Below are positions 28,961-37,831 of a DNA stretch of 64,000 bases, piece by piece. How positions within the stretch are numbered: the first letter of the stretch is position 1; the number at the start of each line of letters is the position of its first letter. The notes under the pieces were generated by a model. The model searched no databases, had not been told where the DNA came from, and was given only the letters and a program-made list of their open reading frames with translations. The stretch is from Hydractinia symbiolongicarpus (taxonomy: Eukaryota > Cnidaria > Hydrozoa > Anthoathecata > Hydractiniidae): assembly GCF_029227915.1 (NCBI RefSeq), contig NC_079885.1, forward strand, positions 2,232,001-2,296,000. Direction: 5' to 3'. A program made the position numbers and the translations under genes.

Positions 28961-29419
28961 AAATCGTTTTGGAAATGAGTTTACTCACAGGGTACTTTCT
29001 TTGTATACATTCGACTATACGGGCCAAGCTCGGGATTTACGTGAAATCGCGGGTTTTTGTTTGCCGGCGATTAAACCTCTTTCATTAAGCTTCTCATCAA
29101 AAATAAAAACATTTTTAAAAACTACAAGTCTCATGCGTTTTAGTGGTGAGAAAATAATTTAAAAAATCGTTCGGGAAATGAGTTTACTCCCTGGGTACTT
29201 TCTTTGTATACTTTTGACTTTACGGGCCCAGTCCGGGATTTACGGAAATCGCGGGTTTTCGTTTGCCGGTGATTAAACTTCTTTTATTCAACGTCCCATC
29301 AAAAATGAAAACATTTTTGAAAACTACAAGTCTCATGCGTTTTAGTGGTGAAAAGATAATTTAAAAAATCGTTTTGGAAATGAGTTTACTCACAGGGTAC
29401 TTTCTTTGTATACATTCGA

Positions 29420-32220
29420 CTATACGGGCCAAGCCCGGGATTTACGGGAAATCGCGGGTTCTCTTTTGGTGGCGATTAAACCACTTTCACTAAGAGTCTC
29501 ATCAAAAATGAAAACATTTCTGAAAACTACAAGTCTCATGCGTTTTAGTTGTGAAAAGAAAATATAAAAAATCGTTCTGGAAATGAGTTTAATCACAGGA
29601 TACTTTCTTTGTAAACATTCGACTATACGGGACAAGCCCGGGATTTAGGGAAATCGTGGTATTTCGTTTGCAGGCGATTAAACCTCTTTCATTAAGCGCC
29701 TCATTAAAAATGAAAACATTTTTGGAAACTACAAGTCTTATTCGTTCTAGTGGTGCAGAAATAATTTGTAAAATCGTTCGGGAAATCAGTTTACTCCCTG
29801 GGTACTTTCTTTATATACATTCAACTATACGGACCAAGCCGGGGATTTACGGGAAATCGCGGGTTTTCGTTTGCCGGCGATTAAACTTCTTTTATTCAAC
29901 GTCTCATTAAAAATGAAAACACTTTTGAAAACTACAAGTCTCACGCGTTTTAGTGGTTAAAAAATAATTTAAAAAATCGTTCTGGAAATGAGTTTACTCA
30001 CAGGGTACTTTCTTTGTATTTATTCGACTATACGGGCCAAGCCCGGGATTTACAGGAATTCACGGGTTTTCGTTTGCCGGCGATTAAACCTCTTTAATTA
30101 AGCGTCTCATCAAAAATGAAAACATTTTTAAAAACTACAAGTCTTATGCGTTTTGGTGATGAAAAAATAATTTTAAAAATCGTTCTGGAAATGAGTTTAC
30201 TCACAGGGTACTTTCTTTGTATACATTCGACTATACGAGCCAAGCCCGGGATTTACAGGAAATCGCGGGTTTTCGTTTGCCGGCGATTAAACCCCTTTCA
30301 TTAAGCGTCTTATCAAAAACAAAAACATTTTTGAAAACTACAAGTCTCATGCGTTTTAGTGGTGAAAAAAAAATTTAAAAAATCGTTCCGGAAATGAGTT
30401 TACACCCTGGGTACTTTCTTTGTATACATTCGACTATACGGGCCAAGCCCGGGATTTACGTGAAATCGCGGGTTTTCGTTTGCCGGCGATTAAACCTCTT
30501 TCATTAAGCGTCTCATCAAAAATGAAAACATTTTTGAAAACTACAAGTCTTATGCGTTTTAGTGGTGAAAGAATAATATAAAAAATCGTTCTGGAAATGA
30601 GTTTACTCCCTGGGTACTTTCTTCATATACATTCAACTATACGGACCAAGCCAGGGATTTACGGGAAATCGCGGGTTTTCGTTTGCCGGCGATTAAACTT
30701 CTTTCATTAAGCGTCTCATCAAAAATGAAAACATTTTTGAAAACTAAAAGTCTCATGCGTTTTAGTGGTGAAAAAATAATTTAAAAAATCGTTTTGGAAA
30801 TGAGTTTACTCACAGGGTACTTTCTTTGTATACATTCGACTATACGGGCCAAGCCCGGGATTTACGGGAAATCGCGGGTTTTCTTTTGGTGGCGATTAAA
30901 CCACTTTCACTAAGAGTCTCATCAAAAATGAAAACATTTCTGAAAACTACAAGTCTCATGCGTTTTAGTTGTGAAAAGAAAATATAAAAAATCGTTCTGG
31001 AAATGAGTTTAATCACAGGATACTTTCTTTGTAAACATTCGACTATACGGGACAAGCCCGGGATTTAGGGAAATCGTGGTATTTCGTTTGCAGGCGATTA
31101 AACCTCTTTCATTAAGCGCCTCATTAAAAATGAAAACATTTTTGGAAACTACAAGTCTTATTCGTTCTAGTGGTGCAGAAATAATTTGTAAAATCGTTCG
31201 GGAAATCAGTTTACTCCCTGGGTACTTTCTTTATATACATTCAACTATACGGACCAAGCCGGGGATTTACGGGAAATCGCGGGTTTTCGTTTGCCGGCGA
31301 TTAAACTTCTTTTATTCAACGTCTCATTAAAAATGAAAACACTTTTGAAAACTACAAGTCTCACGCGTTTTAGTGGTTAAAAAATAATTTAAAAAATCGT
31401 TCTGGAAATGAGTTTACTCACAGGGTACTTTCTTTGTATTTATTCGACTATACGGGCCAAGCCCGGGATTTACAGGAATTCACGGGTTTTCGTTTGCCGG
31501 CGATTAAACCTCTTTAATTAAGCGTCTCATCAAAAATGAAAACATTTTTAAAAACTACAAGTCTTATGCGTTTTGGTGATGAAAAAATAATTTTAAAAAT
31601 CGTTCTGGAAATGAGTTTACTCACAGGGTACTTTCTTTGTATACATTCGACTATACGAGCCAAGCCCGGGATTTACAGGAAATCGCGGGTTTTCGTTTGC
31701 CGGCGATTAAACCCCTTTCATTAAGCGTCTTATCAAAAACAAAAACATTTTTGAAAACTACAAGTCTCATGCGTTTTAGTGGTGAAAAAAAAATTTAAAA
31801 AATCGTTCCGGAAATGAGTTTACACCCTGGGTACTTTCTTTGTATACATTCGACTATACGGGCCAAGCCCGGGATTTACGTGAAATCGCGGGTTTTCGTT
31901 TGCCGGCGATTAAACCTCTTTCATTAAGCGTCTCATCAAAAATGAAAACATTTTTGAAAACTACAAGTCTTATGCGTTTTAGTGGTGAAAGAATAATATA
32001 AAAAATCGTTCTGGAAATGAGTTTACTCCCTGGGTACTTTCTTCATATACATTCAACTATACGGACCAAGCCAGGGATTTACGGGAAATCGCGGGTTTTC
32101 GTTTGCCGGCGATTAAACTTCTTTCATTAAGCGTCTCATCAAAAATGAAAACATTTTTGAAAACTAAAAGTCTCATGCGTTTTAGTGGTGAAAAAATAAT
32201 TTAAAAAATCGTTCGGGAAA
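29420..32220. repeat. Satellite 7-mer tandem duplication (1420 bp)
   Basis: The last 2.8 kb before the Polinton consists of two copies of a seven-monomer block, offset 1420 bp (for example 29656/31076 and 30116/31536). The two copies are almost identical. They share subtypes, such as the monomer with GCGCCTCATTAAAAATG, with the right arm of the array. Confidence 0.78.
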
Positions 32221-32393
32221 TGACTTTAATCCCTGGGTACTTTCTTTGTATACTTTTGACTATACGGGCCCAGTCCGGGATTTACGGGAAATTGCGGGTT
32301 TTCGTGTGCCGGCGATTAAACTTCTTTTATTCAACGTCTCATCAAAAATGAAAACATTTTTGAAAACTACAAGTCTCATGCGTTTTAGTGGTG

Positions 32394-32398
32394 AAAAG
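32394..32398. repeat. Left target-site duplication AAAAG
   Basis: The satellite ends in GTGAAAAG just before the element starts with AGAGATAGG. The same AAAAG follows the right end at 48641-48645. In uninterrupted monomers the sequence reads GTGAAAAGATAATTT, so the two flanks recreate a normal monomer. Polintons usually make 6-bp duplications; only 5 bp match here. Confidence 0.7.
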
Positions 32399-32668
32399 AG
32401 AGATAGGAAAATGCCGATCCTAGGACAGCGATTAATATGTTGTGCACACTCCACGTCAAATTATAGATCATCCACGTCAAATCAACGATAGAAGAGTCAA
32501 TAAAATCCATGTGCACTTTACCACTTTACGTTAAATAAGCGGGCATGCTCTATAATATCCGTCCAAAACCCCCTCCCCGGCCGTGTCCCCCCGGCCCCCT
32601 CCCCGTCCCCTGGGTCCCTCCCCACCCTCATCTGTCGTGCCCTATAATTTATAGTGATGTGTGTCTAT
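32399..32668 (+). repeat. Left terminal inverted repeat (~270 bp)
   Basis: It matches the reverse complement of 48369-48640, with about ten mismatches and one 2-nt indel. It starts AGAGATAGGAAAATG. Inside are two direct copies of CCACGTCAAAT (32451 and 32472), and a C-rich tract at 32569-32627 that reads as clustered G-runs on the minus strand. Near the inner end lies the small palindrome CTATAATTTATAG. The terminal repeats probably hold the replication origin and integrase sites, as expected for a protein-primed element. Confidence 0.93.
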
Positions 32669-32691
32669 CTTTACCAGAAACAAGTAAAGAT
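32667..32691 (-). terminator. Palindrome after OB-like gene
   Basis: ATCTTTAC and GTAAAGAT form an 8-bp stem around a 9-nt loop, about 20 nt past the stop of the minus-strand gene. Almost the same sequence follows the integrase gene (42852-42876). This looks like a 3'-end or polyadenylation hairpin. It overlaps the inner end of the left inverted repeat by two bases. Confidence 0.5.
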
Positions 32692-32710
32692 GATTGCAAC
32701 ATTGCAAGGT

Positions 32711-33061
32711 TTAGCGCCACATAATGTCATAACTGAAGAATCGATTTTGATGATTCTTTTGAGATTGTTTGAAACCATTTGATCTGACAAAGGCATCACC
32801 ATTCCAACCATAATCCTTCAATTCATCACAAAGTTTTGCAGGCAACCATGTCTTATATTTATTTCCCATTCTATCTTGAACCTCCGCATACATAGATTTT
32901 TCAGAAAGAGCACCAGGTCTTGATATTTCCATCTCTTTCACATATTTAACAAGGTAAATATCGTTTTTAGGCAGCTCTCTCCACTTTATGATTGGAGTAA
33001 CTTGTTCTATGTTTTGTTCAAATTCTTCAACTGTTGGAAAAGCCATTGTGTTTATATTCAC
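32711..33061 (-). CDS. Small OB-fold-like protein, function unknown
   Basis: This 116-aa protein is the leftmost gene of the element and is transcribed towards the left terminus. It has no signal peptide or membrane segment. The pattern of alternating strands (residues about 33-44, 55-75, 88-95 and 105-114) with one short helix around 73-81 is compatible with a small OB fold of the single-stranded DNA-binding type, which would suit a protein-primed replicon. That is inference from the pattern, not a recognised motif. The start could also be the second methionine (residue 6, MAFPTVEEF). A TATA-like stretch lies at about 33071-33090 on the minus strand. A palindrome follows the stop. Confidence 0.7.
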   Translation of the reverse strand: MNINTMAFPTVEEFEQNIEQVTPIIKWRELPKNDIYLVKYVKEMEISRPGALSEKSMYAEVQDRMGNKYKTWLPAKLCDELKDYGWNGDAFVRSNGFKQSQKNHQNRFFSYDIMWR

Positions 33062-33069
33062 TATTATAT

Positions 33070-33092
33070 CTCTTTATACCACTTTATAGATT
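33070..33092 (-). promoter_or_regulatory. Possible TATA box of OB-like gene
   Basis: On the minus strand the sequence reads CTATAAAGTGGTATAAAG about 15-30 nt upstream of the start codon. It resembles the TATA boxes in front of the SAP and polymerase genes but lacks the TTAAAG companion, so the call is weak. The rest of 33093-33286 is A/T-rich with no visible gene. Confidence 0.3.
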
Positions 33093-33274
33093 CTATCAGA
33101 AAGCAGTTTTTGTTATCTACCATCTGTCAATCAAACGCTTATAACAGTAGGATTTTACATATTTTACATACCAGAAAGTTGTTTACATAAGAAAAAAGTT
33201 AAAACGAAAGTAGCCGTTGCTAAGGATATTTGGTATGTAAGGAATGCATTGTTTCTCTATTGTTATTCTGGCTT

Positions 33275-33299
33275 GATTGACATTTAATTGACGTCAATC
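33275..33299 (-). terminator. Palindrome after the 395-aa gene
   Basis: GATTGAC (33275-33281) pairs with GTCAATC (33293-33299). Within it ATTGACGTCAAT (33287-33298) is a perfect 12-nt palindrome. It begins 2 nt after the stop codon of the minus-strand gene, matching the position of other palindromes in the element. Confidence 0.45.
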
Positions 33300-33300
33300 T

Positions 33301-34488
33301 TTATCTAAACAAATACCATATGAAATAACCCGTTGTCATAACAATCACAAGAGCGATCTTCTCATCTTCGTGTGTAGGAGGAGTATCTTTGTGGTAAGGT
33401 GCAGTAATGTGTTTATCTGTAGTATCCACGTGGTGTACGGTGATGTGTTCATCAGGATGATTGGGTGTTACCTTCTTCTTTTTAGTTATCCTTTTATGTG
33501 ATTCGGTTGTTTTTTCGGTAACATTGACCTTTCGATTGATACCAATGGTAAGATCCTCACCAGATATTAAAATCTTGTTGTTGTAACCCACCACCACACC
33601 CGTCTTAATTCTGAGATTCATGTGACTAGGTATCATATAAATACCTTGCCCAACGGAATAATCAACCTTACTTGAAGCGTAGTTTAACGTATCCTGATAA
33701 CGTTTAATGTCCTCCTGAATATCAACCCTACGGTTAACAATGTCTTCAAGGTTATTCATAAAAACTCTTTGAGCGGTCAGAGCACTTGAATCATTACCAA
33801 GGATGGAGGAGCGTGCCGAGGCCTGAGAACTAAGAACAAGATAGGCATAGGCCCTAACACTGCCTGAGATCTTCACAAGGCCCGTTTTTGTAAATCCATC
33901 GGATTTTTCCACAATCCACCGCGTTATGGAGTCGTTAGTGAAAAAACTCAACCCGGGAGTTGGATAGTCTTTACGTCTTTTTTGATATGAACTGAAAAAG
34001 TACTGACCTCTGTATTTCATGGGGTTGGAATCAACATCATACTCACCACAGATTTTTAGAAATTCCTCATTTGAATAAGGATTATCATATTGATTAAAAC
34101 TATCCTCAAAGGGTAGAGGTGTCTGTAGGCGCTTAATGATTCGTCTAATGTGATAATACACATGAAAACGATATATTGACCCGACCATAGATCTACCATC
34201 ATTAAGGTGTCCGGAACTTACCCCACAGGCACTTGAAGCGCACCAAGTGGCGAAATTTAGCTGGGTTTGCCATAGTCTAAAAGGTTGCTCATTCCAAATT
34301 CTCATACGTTGCGCGTTCTGACTAAGTTCATAATTGGTAAAAATATTAGGAAAGGAAGCGGGGAAAGAGCCACTTTCAGACACAATAATGGCCTGTTTGT
34401 ACAGATCCCTAGCGCTCAATATTTGAAGATCCCGCCCTCCATTTGGTTTATATGTCGCATTCGGGTTATATCTGAAAATGTCATCCAT
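33301..34488 (-). CDS. Tail-anchored conserved Polinton protein, 395 aa
   Basis: The first ~310 residues look globular, with aromatic-rich stretches and a central part rich in Ser and Ala. Residues about 320-373 form a hydrophilic His/Thr/Lys/Pro-rich linker. The last ~18 residues are a hydrophobic segment ending in Arg, so the protein should be anchored by its C terminus with most of its mass on one side of a membrane. I recognise the general type as a conserved, functionally unassigned Polinton product but not a named family. It is divergently transcribed from the penton gene with only 38 bp between the start codons, so the two share a promoter region. Its place beside the capsid cluster suggests a virion component. 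Confidence 0.75.
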   Translation of the reverse strand: MDDIFRYNPNATYKPNGGRDLQILSARDLYKQAIIVSESGSFPASFPNIFTNYELSQNAQRMRIWNEQPFRLWQTQLNFATWCASSACGVSSGHLNDGRSMVGSIYRFHVYYHIRRIIKRLQTPLPFEDSFNQYDNPYSNEEFLKICGEYDVDSNPMKYRGQYFFSSYQKRRKDYPTPGLSFFTNDSITRWIVEKSDGFTKTGLVKISGSVRAYAYLVLSSQASARSSILGNDSSALTAQRVFMNNLEDIVNRRVDIQEDIKRYQDTLNYASSKVDYSVGQGIYMIPSHMNLRIKTGVVVGYNNKILISGEDLTIGINRKVNVTEKTTESHKRITKKKKVTPNHPDEHITVHHVDTTDKHITAPYHKDTPPTHEDEKIALVIVMTTGYFIWYLFR

Positions 34489-34526
34489 TCTTTGATTTAA
34501 ATATATTCACAATCTCTAATATAATA
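34489..34526. promoter_or_regulatory. Divergent promoter region, 395-aa gene / penton
   Basis: Only 38 bp of A/T-rich DNA separate two divergent start codons. The sequence CTAATATAATA directly precedes the penton ATG and recurs in front of the ATG at 40444 (CTAATATAATAGAA), another divergent pair. It may be an initiator or TATA-like element. Confidence 0.4.
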
Positions 34527-35090
34527 ATGTATATCACAATAAAGGACGTAAATAGCGAGAAGAAAATCTATTTGTATCAACCGATAGACAACTCACATGG
34601 TACAAAGGAGGTTGCGATCGTGGAGACGTTTTCGGATAATGTCACATATGTAGCTACAGCTCCAATAGATATACCCTTGGCTGATGGAGTTACCACGGTT
34701 AGGTTACCACAGGGTCGGCAATACACATGGAGGGAGTTGAATTCAATCGTGAGAGGTGATGTAAAATCAACACAACTAGCTAGAAACTCTAAGTTGAGTA
34801 AAATATTCAATATGGAGGGTGTAACGGAACTACATTTTAATCTTAATGAATTGGATAACTCGTTAAATCTTAAAGATGGTGAATATAGCAACAACCTGAT
34901 GACATATCATATATCCGAGTATGGTGGTGATTTTACATATATTGAACCGAAAAATCCGCAATATAAGAAACTAAAGAAAGGTTTACTTCAATCACTTACC
35001 ATGAGAGTCACAGGTCAGGATGGTAAGGTGCTATGGGGTGGTATGAAGACAACAGTTACCCTACACATAAGAGATACGGCGGACAGATGA
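34527..35090 (+). CDS. Minor capsid (penton-like) protein
   Basis: This 187-aa protein lies directly before the major capsid gene, which is where Polintons and adintoviruses carry the single jelly-roll penton protein. It has no membrane segment and is rich in predicted beta strands. The C-terminal third (residues about 152-184) has paired strands with Gly-rich turns and ends in a THL-type strand, typical of the last strands of a jelly roll. The length suits the family. The call rests on position, size and strand pattern, since penton sequences diverge strongly. It likely occupies the capsid vertices. The next gene starts 55 bp downstream, with no palindrome between them, so the two may be co-transcribed. 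Confidence 0.7.
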   Translation: MYITIKDVNSEKKIYLYQPIDNSHGTKEVAIVETFSDNVTYVATAPIDIPLADGVTTVRLPQGRQYTWRELNSIVRGDVKSTQLARNSKLSKIFNMEGVTELHFNLNELDNSLNLKDGEYSNNLMTYHISEYGGDFTYIEPKNPQYKKLKKGLLQSLTMRVTGQDGKVLWGGMKTTVTLHIRDTADR

Positions 35091-35145
35091 TACCGTAGCA
35101 TTAACCGAATTAAAGTAAAATAAAATAAAAGTAATATGGAATAGC

Positions 35146-36465
35146 ATGGAATACGGGAAAAAGTTAAACCCAGAGCGTTCACTTAGAACCGCACATGGCG
35201 TAAAAGGAACGCATCAAAAAGTAATTGTCACTCACAACCCAAGTGAGATTGATCAGAACCAGTTACTCCTGATTAGGTTCCCTAATTTAGGTAACGATGA
35301 TGTCATTGTTCCGGGTACTTCGAAAATAAGTTTCGACATTGATCTCGAGTCGAAAGCTGACACTAAGAGAACATTGGTCTCTAACATAGGGAGGGCAATT
35401 GTTAAAAAGCTAGCTATCAAGTTCGAGGGTACCGAGATTCTAAGCATTGATGACTTTGACCTTTTCGGGTGCTACAGAGATTTATGGCTAACCAAGTCTG
35501 AAAAAAGAAATGCAATAAGACAAGGTATCATCTTTGATGAAGGGTGTACAGAAAACTGTATGAAACTGAGAGTTGGAGCTGCGGATAAAGACGCATCGGA
35601 GGTAGCGGACAAAGCTATTTATGATGCATACAAAAACAAGTTCACCATACCGCTGGATTTCGAAATGTTGGATAGCACGATTCCTTATTATCAGGCCGGA
35701 TTAGGTAATAGGCTGTGTTATGAGATAACATTCAACAATTATGACAGGGTAGTTTTATCAACACCTACCAAACCTTCAGGTTCCGCTACGGCACCGGCAC
35801 CGGATGCTAAATACAAAATCTCCAACATATCTCTCGAATATGAGATTGTGACACAACCCACACTTGCCAGATTCATCTCAAATGAATACCAAAACATGGC
35901 CGTGCTCTATGACAGATTCTTGAGACATAGACAAATTAGGGTGGATAAGTCAGACACAACTTGGAATTGGTCATTCAATACACCATGCAAGTCTCTGAAG
36001 GGTATATTGGTTCTGTTTGAGGAAGAGAAAGCTTACAAACGAGATACAGGAAGGTTCTACAATCCTAAGATCAAAAAGGTATCCGCTATAGTTGAGGGTA
36101 AGCCTAACCAACTTTTCGCTCAGGGGATGCAACCGTTTGAGCATTATGGTGAAATTTGCAAGTATTTTGCGGAGGGCAAGCAAAGGGATGGCAACGCCGG
36201 TGAAATACAAAAACATCTGCAACTACATGATGTGAAGGTCGCGGACTACCTAACCACGAAATATGCTCTATGGCTGGATTTCAGAACCATAGATGAAAAC
36301 TCACTACACGGGACTGGTCGACGGATTGAAAATGCGAGCGAGGGCATCACACTGCAAGTTGAAAAGACGGCCGAGGCAGCGGGATCCTTAAACGCTTACA
36401 TATATCTAATAATGGATGCTCAATTAAATATTCAAAACGGTGAAATTATGGATGTACTATATTAA
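35146..36465 (+). CDS. Major capsid protein, double jelly-roll (hexon-like)
   Basis: At 439 aa it is the main structural protein of a Polinton virion. An N-terminal jelly roll is visible from about residue 25 (strands around VIVTHNPSEI and LLLIRFPNL, a ISFDIDL strand, and an FDLFGCYRDL helix-turn near 105). The segment around residues 165-205, with an IPLDF strand, a Pro-Tyr-Tyr-Gln-Ala loop and an ITFNNYDRVV strand, is the familiar connection in Polinton capsid proteins. A second jelly roll follows to the C terminus. It lies between penton and ATPase genes, the conserved morphogenesis module. The reading frame is intact. The ATPase start codon follows the stop after one base. Confidence 0.9.
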   Translation: MEYGKKLNPERSLRTAHGVKGTHQKVIVTHNPSEIDQNQLLLIRFPNLGNDDVIVPGTSKISFDIDLESKADTKRTLVSNIGRAIVKKLAIKFEGTEILSIDDFDLFGCYRDLWLTKSEKRNAIRQGIIFDEGCTENCMKLRVGAADKDASEVADKAIYDAYKNKFTIPLDFEMLDSTIPYYQAGLGNRLCYEITFNNYDRVVLSTPTKPSGSATAPAPDAKYKISNISLEYEIVTQPTLARFISNEYQNMAVLYDRFLRHRQIRVDKSDTTWNWSFNTPCKSLKGILVLFEEEKAYKRDTGRFYNPKIKKVSAIVEGKPNQLFAQGMQPFEHYGEICKYFAEGKQRDGNAGEIQKHLQLHDVKVADYLTTKYALWLDFRTIDENSLHGTGRRIENASEGITLQVEKTAEAAGSLNAYIYLIMDAQLNIQNGEIMDVLY

Positions 36466-36466
36466 G

Positions 36467-37063
36467 ATGGACTACATGAAAGATCCTCACACTGCACTAT
36501 TCGTCGGTCCCACGGGCTGCGGAAAATCCAAACGCGTTGTAACGCTGCTAGAGAGCGTGTACTACAACCACTTCGATTTCATTGTGATTATATGTCCAAC
36601 ATTAAGATGGAACAAGACATATATGGGGAGTAACTGGTTCTGGAGGGATAGATATGTGATTCTAATTGAGCCCATGGGCATGTTGTACGAATGGATTCAA
36701 AAGATGACGGATTTCTGTGCCGGGTACAAAACATTATTCCTGATCGATGACATCATCGCGGATGAGAAACTGAACAAAAAGAGACAACCTCTTCTGGAGC
36801 TGGCCATCAGTGGTCGGCATCGAAACCACACCATGTGGCTACTCACACAATCATACACCGCGATACCGAAGAACTTACGAAGGCAGGCAAAAATGTTATA
36901 TGTGTGGTATCCGAAGGACAGACATGATCTCACAACTATACACGAGGAGAATGATGTCATTGAATCATCGGAGATCCAGAAGGTTAAGGAAAGGCTGAAA
37001 GATGGCAAATACACACATTTAGTCATGAGAATGGAACATCCAAGATCTTATGTGATTTGCTAG
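36467..37063 (+). CDS. A32-type DNA-packaging ATPase
   Basis: This FtsK/HerA-superfamily ATPase would pump the element's DNA into the capsid. Counting from the start chosen here (198 aa), Walker A is GPTGCGKS at residues 14-21, Walker B is FLIDDI at 91-96, and the sensor-like LLTQSY lies at 125-130. An arginine-rich SGRHRNH segment (about 115-121) precedes it. The length of about 200 aa is typical. An ATG at 36440 in the same frame would add nine residues but overlaps the end of the capsid gene; 36467 lies one base past that stop and is preferred. The gene ends 18 nt before a perfect palindrome. Confidence 0.93.
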   Translation: MDYMKDPHTALFVGPTGCGKSKRVVTLLESVYYNHFDFIVIICPTLRWNKTYMGSNWFWRDRYVILIEPMGMLYEWIQKMTDFCAGYKTLFLIDDIIADEKLNKKRQPLLELAISGRHRNHTMWLLTQSYTAIPKNLRRQAKMLYVWYPKDRHDLTTIHEENDVIESSEIQKVKERLKDGKYTHLVMRMEHPRSYVIC

Positions 37064-37081
37064 ATTGGACGTTTTTTTTTT

Positions 37082-37100
37082 GTTACAAGAGTCTTGTAAC
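37082..37100 (+). terminator. Palindrome after ATPase gene
   Basis: GTTACAAGA and TCTTGTAAC are exact reverse complements around one central base. A run of ten T's precedes the stem. The GTTAC...GTAAC outer pairs are shared with palindromes at 39087, 41911, 42745 and 44255, all downstream of genes. Confidence 0.55.
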
Positions 37101-37117
37101 AAAAAGTAACAGATCTA

Positions 37118-37198
37118 TAGACTCCTATAAGACTCCTATAATACTCCTATAATACTCCTATAAGACTATCCTGTAATACTCCTATAGACTACTATAGG
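37118..37198 (+). repeat. 11-bp phased tandem repeat upstream of membrane protein gene
   Basis: The unit ACTCCTATA plus two bases occurs at 37121, 37132, 37143 and 37154, exactly 11 bp apart, followed by degenerate copies to 37187. The block ends in the dyad CCTATAG-ACTA-CTATAGG (37181-37198), three bases before the start codon at 37202. Spacing of one helical turn suggests a phased protein-binding or bent-DNA element acting as promoter. Confidence 0.6.
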
Positions 37199-37201
37199 AC
37201 C

Positions 37202-37831
37202 ATGATAGAATATATCAATTTCATAATATTAGTACTAATACTAGTAGTAGTACTTAGTTTTTGCTTTTTTTGTGTTAAAAAATACCTATCGCTATTGAAA
37301 ATGGCTGAAACTGCAATTGACAACTTAATTTTTATTCAGGGTCCTACACCCGATGATGGTAAGAGGCAAAAATTGCTCGAGTGTGTGTTAACCGGAAATA
37401 GCAAGCTATACCTGGGTAAAATGTATACGGACGAGCAAATTCAAAAGCTCAAAGATGAAGAGGTAAAGAAACTCTTTAGTATCTATGAAGCTAAACTATC
37501 AGGTCAAATGGTGAAGTCTTTGGGGCAATCAATCATTCACATGTATTCCATGGAGGCCTGTACAGTCTTAGGAATAAACAATCAAGATGCATTGAGAGAT
37601 GACCTGGAGAATGACCCATTCCTAAACTCCGCCCTTCAAAGGTTCACGTGCGATTTGTATTATAGATTCGGCTCATTCTTATCACCAATCAGTGTGGGTC
37701 TAATTACAGGTAGGCATTATATCGCTGGAACAAATTTAAACGCAAATAATAATAATAATATAGATATAGATATAGATAATAAAGATGTCAGAGGAACAGA
37801 CTCCTATTCAGGTGACAACGAAGAACCCTAA
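37202..37831 (+). CDS. Conserved Polinton membrane-anchored protein, 209 aa
   Basis: An N-terminal hydrophobic segment at residues 5-25 is followed by a basic residue pair, so the protein is probably anchored by its N terminus with the rest on the cytoplasmic or virion-interior side. Residues about 45-172 form a conserved-looking helical domain. From about 177 a low-complexity tail of Asn, Ile and Asp is coded by AAT and GATATA repeats (37742-37784). I recognise the type as a recurrent Polinton gene without known function. The last 47 nt overlap the next gene in another frame. It may belong to the virion membrane or entry machinery. Confidence 0.72.
   Translation: MIEYINFIILVLILVVVLSFCFFCVKKYLSLLKMAETAIDNLIFIQGPTPDDGKRQKLLECVLTGNSKLYLGKMYTDEQIQKLKDEEVKKLFSIYEAKLSGQMVKSLGQSIIHMYSMEACTVLGINNQDALRDDLENDPFLNSALQRFTCDLYYRFGSFLSPISVGLITGRHYIAGTNLNANNNNNIDIDIDNKDVRGTDSYSGDNEEP

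Larger units (their letters stand above)
1..32398. repeat. Satellite array, left arm, ~203-bp monomer
   Basis: About 160 head-to-tail monomers. The landmark TACTTTCTTTG recurs at 41, 244, 447 and 650 and then every 201-203 bp to the left end of the Polinton. Each monomer holds an A/T-rich junction, the string GTATAC, the dyad CGGGC-CAA-GCCCG (first clear copy 474-486), a CG-rich block around CCGGCG and a closing TTTTAGTGGTGAAAA. Monomers differ by substitutions and 1-2 bp indels and form subtypes arranged in higher-order multimers, listed separately. There is no gene in this stretch; ORFs of 60-135 codons occur on both strands because the repeat is low in stop codons. The array continues beyond the left edge. 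Confidence 0.97.

Noticed and set aside
1-32398. CRISPR array
   Set aside because: Repeats are contiguous without unique spacers, and the setting is eukaryotic.
32246-32491. ORF crossing the left junction of the element
   Set aside because: Satellite reading frame that runs by chance into the inverted repeat.
34577-34894. Antisense ORF in the penton gene
   Set aside because: Shadow of a gene supported by synteny and size.
36440-36466. Upstream ATG for the ATPase
   Set aside because: Would add nine residues overlapping the capsid gene end; the ATG one base after the capsid stop fits better.
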